From NCBI GenBank assembly GCA_024305745.1, contig JAHRBS010000004.1, positions 5,456,001-5,520,000 of the forward strand: a stretch of 64,000 nt of DNA. Reading direction: 5' to 3'. The notes beneath the pieces are model-generated. The model was not told the origin of the DNA and did not search any database. It was given only the letters and a program-made list of their open reading frames with translations. Shown piece by piece: positions 56,176 to 64,000 of this stretch. Within the stretch, counting starts at the first letter, position 1; every line of letters starts with the position of its first letter. The translations under genes and the position numbers were made by a program. The DNA is from Polyporus tsugae. Taxonomy: Eukaryota; Basidiomycota; Agaricomycetes; Polyporales; Polyporaceae.

Positions 56176-58870
56176 GGAGCAGGAGGTCCCTTGGCCAACA
56201 GGCCGCGTGTACGATAGTGCTGAGTCGTCCGTGCCGTGTTCCTGTCCATGTACGAGTAGCGGTGGCCATGTATCGTCCGAGATGCCTTGAGATCGTAATC
56301 GCGGGCTGCTCCTGTATGATACAAAAATGGTTAGCGTACGAAGATGCTAGCAGCCCCCAAAAACAAACTGCACACAAGTGACTCAGCGTGAAGCTGATGC
56401 GCAGTCACAAGAAGTTTCTCGAAAGATCAAGAAAGCTCGTGCAAAGCAGAGGAGCTGCTAGTAGGGTCGAGACGGATCGAGGTCAACACCTCGAACCGTC
56501 CGGAGGTGCGAGGCCACACGAGAAGGTGCTAGAACAAGTGGAGGCATCGCATAAAAAGCAGACACACAGGAGGAATGATACAAGACTACCAATAGTCTCC
56601 ACACCATCGCGAATGTGCTCGCACGACAATACCAAGCCTTGGACATATGCACCATCTCCGTATGAGTATCGAGGACGACGGCGACACACTGTGCAATCAC
56701 TTGCACGCCGATACCGCACACCTCCAGCTCCTGGTCATGGAAAGACAGCACAGTCGGAGTCCTCCCTCCCCGATCAGCTGCCAACACCATGGTTGACAAC
56801 CCACAATCCAACGTCACGCTATGACGGATCGGGGCTGACTACTCGCGAAAAGAGGAGCCGAAGAACGAGGGGACGGCGGCATCGAAAGAGAAGGTGCCGT
56901 GGTCCAAGAAGATTCCAGACTGAATGATCGAGCTATGAAAAGAAGGCGGACACTCACCAAGACTGTGTGGAGGAGGTCCCGTGGGGTCCATCGGCCCAGT
57001 CCCTGGCCCACGTCAATGATCCTGGGAGCCCCATGAGTCCAGCCGAGTCACTCGTAGACAAGGCAGGCCGCAGAGATGACATAGCTGCTCCAGACAGCCC
57101 GCCAGATGCCTGGATGATCGACGCGAATGAGGACGGGCCAACGGGTGCTGTCGAACGAGGATGCGAGCAGCTATGCCAAGAGAGGCATGAGCTGTCCGGT
57201 CGAGACGGAAAAGTGGAGCGGGTCGCCAGTTTGATGGGCGAAGGCCGGCAGACGTAGCCAGAGCACGGCAGACAAGGAGAGAGCGACACTCAGCAGTCAA
57301 GTCGCAATCTCCGAGCCACCGTGATCCTGCTAGCCGCAGGCGACAGGCCGAGGCTGTAGAATTGAGGCACGCAGCGGGATTGTGCACACAAGAAAAAATG
57401 GGGCAGGAAAAACAGTGTATTGAGTACGTACACACGCACACGTACACACAAGCCACGCACCTGTCAATCGAGCGCGAAGCTCGATCCCTCCGAGGATGTC
57501 CAAAAATTTGATGGGACCGCCAACCCGGTCGGTCCGGTCCCAGCCACGTCCAATACGTCCACCCGAGCGCAAAGTACCACCCACGAATGCGCGACACAAG
57601 GGAGAATCCAACTCGTCACAATGCTTGGGAATAGGGACCTCCCTCACCAAGGGTGTGCGAGGAAGAGAAAAGCGCAGGGGGAGCGAGACTTGCGAGAGAC
57701 CGTGGATGCGCGGGGAATGGAATGCAGGTTAAACGAAGAAAGAGCGTACATACGGGCACCTCCAAGTTACTCCACCCATCTCCAGACATCATCCAACCTC
57801 CTCCGGATGGGCCAGGAGAGCGAGCTTGAGGGACCCCGGGCATAGCTCGACTTGTACGAGCCACCGACGACCGACGAGCGGTCGGATCGCCTTGAAACAT
57901 GGTGGGGCGGTCGTCCAGGGTCCAGGAAAGCGAACGAGGGTGTCGGTAGGCCGAGGGAAGCAGCGCGCGAAGAAGGAGAGCAAATGCGGCCGGGCATGAT
58001 GTCGGACAGCCAGGTGACGCCCAGGAGATAACCTGAGCGTCCCCCGGGGCTTTGACAGCTGTTAAGGACCCAGGACTCGGTCAAGAACCTGTGCAGGGTG
58101 TCAGGGAGGACGTCAGAGCCGAAATCCAGGCTCAGAGAGCCCGGGAACATGAAGGAGAGCGAGGGAGAGAGCCCAGGATGAGCCTATGGCCCAGGCGCCC
58201 AAAAAAAAAAAAAAAAAAAAAAAACGTCGAAAACACGTCGTTGGACGCGTCTGAGGCCCTAGAATAGAACCCTTAGCCATAGGGAAGGTCGAGGGACTCC
58301 ACAGGAGCGCATTGACGCATCCCAGCAAGTCCCAGAGCAGTAGGAAAGCCGAGGACTTACCTGCAGCCATGAAACCATGCAGGAAGGCCTCAGTGATCTT
58401 GAGAGGCCTCCAGGTCGAGTCCTAGGCTTTGTCCAAGGCCTTGAGGGTTGCCAGAGTCGAACCAGAACCCAGAGAGAGGCAGAAGAAAGCCAGAGAGCCC
58501 GAGGATGAAGCCAGAGGGAGTGGTAGCAGGCAGAAGTGCCAGCACACACTTCAACTGCCGAAAATGGTCAAATAAGCGCCCAATCTTATCAGACAAGATA
58601 GCTGGGACCCGGCCCGACCAAGCCATGTGACTTCCAGGTCACAGGATGCAAGCACATGACTTAAAAGCCATGTGAGAGCCATGTGGCTCAAATTCAAGGG
58701 CCGGAAAAGCCAGAAATGGTGCACTTCCGGTTGCCTGAGCTGAGATAAGCTAGGTAACTGGCAGATAACTCCTGTTCAAGACTTAACAAGGCCAGAATAG
58801 GGATATCTGAGCGAAATTTTGGCCAACAACATCCAAAAAGGGCCAGAACGAGCTAGTTAAGTGCTAGCAA
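56176..58870. other. Non-coding stretch between accessory ORF and pol
   Basis: No convincing coding region. The plus strand becomes purine-rich toward 58500 (many agag/gccagag words). It includes an A24 tract at 58201-58224. The beginning may be the 3' untranslated region of the accessory ORF. Confidence 0.4.
58201..58224 (+). repeat. A24 homopolymer
   Basis: An uninterrupted run of 24 A. It may be a reverse-transcribed poly(A) tail of something that inserted here or a slippage-prone simple repeat; no target duplication is evident around it. Confidence 0.8.
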
Positions 58871-58879
58871 GTGCCGGAA

Positions 58880-59302
58880 ATGATGATTAAAATGCCCAGA
58901 AAATTCTGGCACCGTCCGATCACGATTATTAGTGATGACGAAGTGCCTGGAATATTCTGGAAGGGCACAGAAGGCCCCAGCATACAGGCGCTCACATACA
59001 TAAAGGCACTGGAGAGGGTTGCAGAACACAACACCATGAAGAACCCCACCCTCGAGGCGAAACTAGCTGCAATAGAGCAGGCAGAAAAGAAGAGGAGAAT
59101 AACAGCAGCAGTGCTGTTAAAGAAGCAGAAAAAGAGACGGTCAGGATCACGCAAAGCAGTTATTCAGCATATGATCCAGGGTTGTAAGCATAGAAATGCT
59201 GAGCGAAAGCGAGAGCAGCGCAGACCGATGTTTGGTACTCAGACCAAGCGTGGGGCACTCCTGCATCCTGAACCATTGACCGATCATCCCCTGGGGGATT
59301 GA
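58880..59302 (+). CDS. Basic ORF upstream of pol, unknown
   Basis: ATG 58880 gives about 140 residues: a short start with RKFWHRPITIISDDEVPG, a helical, Lys/Glu-rich middle (EAKLAAIEQAEKKRRI) and a strongly basic end (KKQKKRRSGSRKA, KHRNAERKREQRR). It has codon use like gag and pol, and may be a nucleic-acid-binding piece of the polyprotein or a spliced leader of pol. Not recognised. Confidence 0.4.
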   Translation: MMIKMPRKFWHRPITIISDDEVPGIFWKGTEGPSIQALTYIKALERVAEHNTMKNPTLEAKLAAIEQAEKKRRITAAVLLKKQKKRRSGSRKAVIQHMIQGCKHRNAERKREQRRPMFGTQTKRGALLHPEPLTDHPLGD

Positions 59303-59354
59303 TGCGGACTGTTTATGCATGATGTGAAAAGTATCTTGCTAGAACTGTGGGGCG

Positions 59355-62300
59355 ATGGATGTCAAGCAGCGCGACCTGTCCTCGCTACGACGTAAAACTG
59401 GCCACGCCCAAGGATTTCAATTGCACAAACAGCAATACCTTGCACGCAAAAACACTGCAAACACCACCAATATGACATCAGCTACTACATGTTCACTCGC
59501 AGACACACGATCGCCAGCTGCATGGCAAGCTAGGATGATGAACCTGCAGAGTGGTTCACCATGCCTGTCGAGATATTCAGGCGCGTACTCAGCTAACCAG
59601 AAGGCTCCTGAGCTTGTTAGGTCTGAGGCACGTGATACGGAGGTCAGGCTTACGGCGTGCCAAAGTCCTCAACAGTTCCGAATGGCCTAGAAGGTCGGCA
59701 GAGTATGCACGGCAACGAGGGTCGCTGAATATCAAGAGGAACTATCTGTTATCACCAACCAGGTTGAAGACTCCGACTGGCAGACGTATGAGCTGGAAGA
59801 GTATTTAGAAGCAGATGAGAACCTCATCGACATAACTTGGGATGAAGAAGAAAGTATGACGGGTGATGAATGGCTGGGTGAGGCTCAAGAGGACTATGCA
59901 AATGTGTTTGGCAGCCGGTATAAACCAGTTGCACAGCAAGTTAAACCAGTGCCTGGACTCTTTCCGGAAGGTGCTCGAGTAACTTGACAGATTCCAAAAG
60001 ATCCACTGGCAAGTCTGCCTCTGCTCACGTTACATCCATCCACATTCATACCAACCACGAAGCTCACACATGAGCGTATCAAAGAAATGAAGATTAACGA
60101 TGATGGCTTTCTATGGCCCGAAGAAGAAAAGCTATTTCAACACATCTTCCAAATAAATGAAGATGTACTTGCATTCGAGGAGTCAGATCGAGGAACGTTC
60201 AGAGAAGATTACTTCTCTCCGTACATCATTCCAACTATCCCGCATGTACCATGGATGGAAAAGAATATTCCAATTCCACCAGGGATAAGAGATGAAGTAA
60301 TCAAGCTCTTACGAGAGAAGCTGGAGGCAGGAGTTTATGAGCGATGCCAGTCATCATACCGCTCACGATGGTTCTGCGTTCTAAAGAAGAATGGGAAACT
60401 TCGACTCGTACATGACCTCCAGAAGCTGAACGGCATCACAACCCGGGAAGCTGGGCTTCCACCGATCCTCGATGACTTTGTGGAACCATTCGTGGGAAGA
60501 CAGTGCTATACTGTGCTAGACCTGTTCTGGGCATTTGATGGACGAAAGCTTGATCCGATTAGTCGAGACATGACCGCATTTCACTCACCACTCGGTCAGT
60601 TGCGACTAACGTCCATGCCTATGGGTTTTACAAATTCTCCTGCTGAGTTCCAAGCATGCATGACATTTATTCTTGAAGATGAGATTCCACATACAGCTAA
60701 TGTGTTCATTGATGACCTGCCAATCAAAGGTCCTCAGACATGTTATCTAGATGAGAATGGGAATCCAGAAGTGTTGAAAGAGAACCCAGGGATTAGACGC
60801 TTTATCTGGGAACACGCGCAGGATGTGCACCGCATCATGCACAGGGTTGGCCATGCAGGCATCAGGATATCGGGCTTGAAAGCTCAAGTCTGCCAACCCA
60901 GTGTAATCATTGTCAGACAGAAATGTACACCTGAAGGCAGAGTTCCAGAAGATGACAAGGTCGATAAGATCCGAAACTGGCCAGTTCCAACCACAGTCAA
61001 GGAAGTACGAGGATTCTTAGGTCTTTGTGGCACTGTACGAGTCTGGATTAAAGACTTCTCGGAGAAAGTCAAGCCACTGCGGGAGCTCACCGGACATAAA
61101 ACAGAGTTTGTCTGGAACGAGCGATGACAGGCAGCATTCAAGGAGATGAAAGAGCTCATCTCAGTTGCACCCGCACTACGACCTATAGACTATGCATCCT
61201 CAAAGCCAGTGATCTTGTCTGTCGACTCCAGCAAGTATGCTGTTGGATATATCTTGTCGCAGCTAGATGAGAACGATAAGCGCAGACCTGCACGATATGG
61301 GTCACTTCCACTGGGGAAGACGGAGTCTAACTATAGTCAAGCAAAGCTTGAGCTGTATGGACTCTATCGAGCTTTACGACGGTGCCGACTCTATCTCGTT
61401 GGCGTAAAGGACTTGCACATAGAGGTTGATGCCAAGTACATCAAAGGGATGTTAGCAGCACCCGATCTACAGCCAAATGCAGTGATCAACTGCTGGATCG
61501 CCGAGATCCTGACCTACCCACATAAGTTGATTCATGTGCCTGCTGCTCGGCATAGAGGACCTGATGCATTGTCCCGACGGCCAATGGGAGATGGAGAAAT
61601 CATCGAATATGATGAAGAAGATGAATGGAAGAAAAATGTGGCTCTATACATAGAGACATCCGATGAAATACTGGATAATGAGACCTCCCCTGATGAAGAG
61701 GCTGAAGCAACTTCATGCCAGGATGTAGATGTACTGATCACCACTGCAACCACGCAGGATGCATCGTTAGGGCAAATCTTTGACTTTCTGCAGACATCAG
61801 AAATGCCAGATTTTGCCACACCTGCGCATCAGTACAAATTCCTGAAGAAAGCCCGGAGGTATTTCATTCAAGATGATCATATGTACAAACAGTTCCCCGA
61901 TCGTATGCCGGTCCGAGTACTGTTTGATGAGCCAAGCCGACGGAGAGTCCTTGAAGAAGCACATGACCAGTTAGGGCATAGAGGCGAGAAGGCTACCTTC
62001 AAAACCATCCGACAAAGATTCTTCTGGCCATTCTACCATGGTGATGTTCGACAGCACATACAATCATGCCGAGAATGTCAGATCAGAAGTGTCAAAAAGA
62101 TGGAGGTGCCAATCACGATCTCAACACCTGCGAGTCTATTCAACAAGGTGTATCTGGATGTGATGCATATGCCAACTGCACAGAGCTTCACATGCATTGT
62201 TGCATGTCGAGATGACCTCTCAGGAGTGTCAGAGGCGAGAGCACTCCGCACCGCATCATCACAAGAAGTGGCACGGTTCTTTTGGGAACAGATCATCTGC

Positions 62301-63227
62301 AAATATGGAGCAGTAGAGCATGTTGTGACTGACAATGGGTCAGAAACCAAGGGCGCATTTGAGATACTAACAAGAAAATATGGTATACACCATATACGTA
62401 TCTCTCCCTACAACTCAAAAGTCAACAGAGTTGTAGAGCGTGGTCACTTTATCCTACGAGAAGCTCTGGTAAAAGCTTGTGAAGGCCAAATCAGTCGCTG
62501 GCCTAGCTTGTTACCACATGCTATATTTGCAGATCGGGTAACGATTCGGCGATCAACTGGGTTCAGTCCATACTACCTTCTACATGGTGTACACCCAGTA
62601 CTGCCGATGGACCTACGAGAGTCCACGTTTATGGTGCAAGGTTTCAGAAGCAACATGTCACATGCTGATCTTCTCGCACTCCGTATACGTCAACTTGAAC
62701 GGAAGCCAGAGGATGTAGCACAAGCTGCTGAAACATTGCACAAGACCCGATTGGAGTCGAAAGAGCACTTTGAGAGACGGTTTTCTCACCGGCTCAAAAG
62801 AACTGCCTTTCAAAGTGGTGATCTGGTTCTCATGCGCAATACTGCAGTCGAGAAAGAAATGAACCAAAAGCATAAGCCACGATATTTGGGACCATACGAA
62901 GTTGTCCGCCAGACCTGTAATGGATCCTACGTCATCAAAGAGCTCAATGGGGACATATCACGAGAAAGTATTGCTGCCTTCAGGCTCTTGGCATATCACC
63001 CATCAGACCAAGAACTTGACGACCTTGCAGCAGATCCCATTGATGCTATAGGAGACTGTTATGAGTCTACAGGCCAGGATGACAATCATGCAGAAGAAGA
63101 CGCACTAGAGGATATCATAGGAGCTGATGAAAGTGAGGAGATACTTGAGGATATGGCTGCTGAAGGCTCCGAGGAGGAGCAAAGTGATGATGAGCCAGTC
63201 AGTCAGCGAACCCGGAGCCATAGATGA
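59355..63227 (+). pseudogene. Ty3/Gypsy pol (RT, RNase H, integrase) with three stops
   Basis: One frame runs from about 59355 to TGA 63227 but is broken by TAG 59688-59690, TGA 59985-59987 (after GARVT) and TGA 61125-61127 (after VWNER). Reverse transcriptase: RSRWFCVLKKNGKLRLVHDL, CYTVLDLFWAFDG, MPMGFTNSPAEFQACM, and FIDD at 60705-60716 in place of YxDD. RNase H: VILSVDSSKYAVGYILSQLD, SQAKLELYGLYRALRR. Integrase: an HHCC finger (HDQLGHRGEK...CRECQIR), then a DDE core with Asp codons at 62157 and 62331 and Glu at 62436, spaced exactly DD35E, and a GPY/F-like PRYLGPYEVV end. A long acidic tail follows. No chromodomain is evident. All catalytic residues of RT and integrase are kept. The two TGAs are consistent with CGA to TGA change. 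Confidence 0.9.
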
Positions 63228-63269
63228 AACCAGAAAGAGGAGATGGAAACGACCAGGGACGGCCGTTAA

Positions 63270-63281
63270 CTGTGGGGCGGA
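63270..63281 (+). promoter_or_regulatory. Polypurine-tract-like site before the 3' LTR
   Basis: CTGTGGGGCGGA directly precedes the LTR start TGTC at 63282, where plus-strand priming by a purine-rich tract is expected in LTR retrotransposons. Confidence 0.5.
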
Positions 63282-64000
63282 TGTCATGCACCAAACTGGA
63301 TTGGTACATAGACAAGGGCTTTGCAAGCCATGCGAACCACCGAGCACTTGAGGAATGGCAGACAAGCATTATCGGGAAAAGTAAACTCCAGTGTCCAGTG
63401 CTCAAACACTACAAAGATCCAAGGCTGCAGTTGATAGGCATTACTAGCCAAACACCCATCACACCAACTGCTACCTCCCAAGCTAGTGACACTCTCCCAA
63501 AATGCACCCAAACACTTTTGCCATACTCAAAAAACCACCCAAAAGCTCGTATTGCAAAGCTAGCCCATATCTCTTCTCAAAAACTATTGCTCCTGGCCAT
63601 CATTGTCATCACCGCTTCTCGAACAAGTTCTCCCAGTCATGGAGTACTTAACGGGGCGATATTATTCATCACACACATCGCAACTAGCCATCGGCAGTCC
63701 TCAAGTTACCTATACCTCGCTCATTGCTTTATATGTCCTACCACTCGTGATTGCAGATTGTTGCATTTATACATGCACAAACTGTGAGTGGATCCTGTAT
63801 GATCGTAGGACTCTAGAAGATTTGGGAAGAATACAGAAGGTTCCGGAAAGATCTGGAAGGTACAGGAACACTCTAGCAACTAACCACCATACCAGAAAGG
63901 TGCAGAAGCCACCAGATATTGCTAGAAGTTTTGGAAACCTTCCGGAAGGAACTAGTATATCCCCGAATGCTCCAGAAGTGTCCAGCATCTGATAGACTAT
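63282..64000 (+). repeat. 3' LTR, continuing to or beyond the window end
   Basis: 63282-63770 equals the 5' LTR part. The following 230 bases contain several ccggaa, tctagaag and tccagaag words like those seen in fungal LTRs; they may be the rest of the LTR that the 5' copy has lost, or flanking DNA. The end is not visible. Confidence 0.65.

Larger units (their letters stand above)
49947..64000 (+). mobile_element. Large Ty3/Gypsy LTR retrotransposon, 3' end beyond window
   Basis: Bounded by direct LTR copies starting at 49947 and 63282, with gag-pro at 50460-53564 and pol at 59355-63227 in between. The RT-RNase H-integrase order puts it in Ty3/Gypsy. Between gag-pro and pol lies 5.8 kb of extra DNA with an unrelated ORF. 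The 3' LTR seems longer than the part shared with the 5' copy, so the element probably extends past 64000 and its target duplication cannot be checked. Confidence 0.85.

Noticed and set aside
1..64000. CRISPR arrays, bacterial operons, ribosomal RNA genes
   Set aside because: No regularly spaced repeats, no bacterial-type gene packing, and no rRNA-like conserved stretches were seen; the sequence is fungal nuclear in character.

Overview
The window reads as nuclear DNA of a filamentous basidiomycete (Agaricomycetes; Polyporales-like is a guess). Supporting signs are introns of about 49-75 bases with GT-AG ends, a PHO80/Pcl-type cyclin, a double-BTB protein of a kind common in wood-decay fungi, and degraded Ty3/Gypsy, hAT and TNP2 (CACTA) transposons typical of agaricomycete heterochromatin. 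Only two genes look like intact host genes: the cyclin (20572-21386, minus) and the BTB protein (36464-38149, minus). Almost everything else is transposon-derived, broken, or unrecognised.

Layout. 1-4.8 kb: an LTR cut by the window edge, a hypothetical multi-exon gene with one nonsense codon, a purine-rich degenerate repeat, and a minus-strand Ty3 pol remnant interrupted by a second copy of the same LTR. 4.9-6.25 kb: non-coding DNA with clusters of TGACGC words. 6.26-7.38 kb: a non-autonomous hAT-type element with terminal inverted repeats and a perfect 8-bp target duplication. 7.4-10.6 kb: a minus-strand hAT transposase pseudogene. 11.5-14.8 kb: a minus-strand TNP2 transposase with in-frame TGA codons. 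14.8-20.5 kb: mostly unrecognised. 20.6-22.5 kb: the cyclin and a small putative spliced gene.

23450-28300 and 45096-49946 are the two arms of a nearly perfect inverted duplication (about 4.85 kb each, no length change, spacer about 16.8 kb). Every arm-to-arm difference I found is a C/T or G/A transition at a CpG. Each arm carries the same set of hypothetical, nonsense-bearing genes, one with an AT-hook. The spacer holds a broken serine/proline-rich gene, a 284-bp MITE with perfect 32-bp inverted repeats, a truncated second hAT-type transposase, the intact BTB gene, and several isolated inverted repeats.

49947-64000+ is a large Ty3/Gypsy retrotransposon whose 5' LTR abuts the end of the second arm exactly. 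Its first ORF has a zinc knuckle and two separate retropepsin-like domains. An unrelated-looking 388-residue ORF with its own TATA-like box lies between gag-pro and pol. Pol keeps recognisable RT, RNase H and a DD35E integrase but has three in-frame stops, although the shared LTR parts look identical. The 5' LTR and gag start seem to have been joined by a deletion.

A recurring theme is stop codons best explained by C-to-T change (CGA to TGA, CAA to TAA, CAG to TAG), together with the CpG-only divergence of the arms. This suggests cytosine methylation with deamination or a RIP-like process. All homology statements come from reading motifs; no database search was run.
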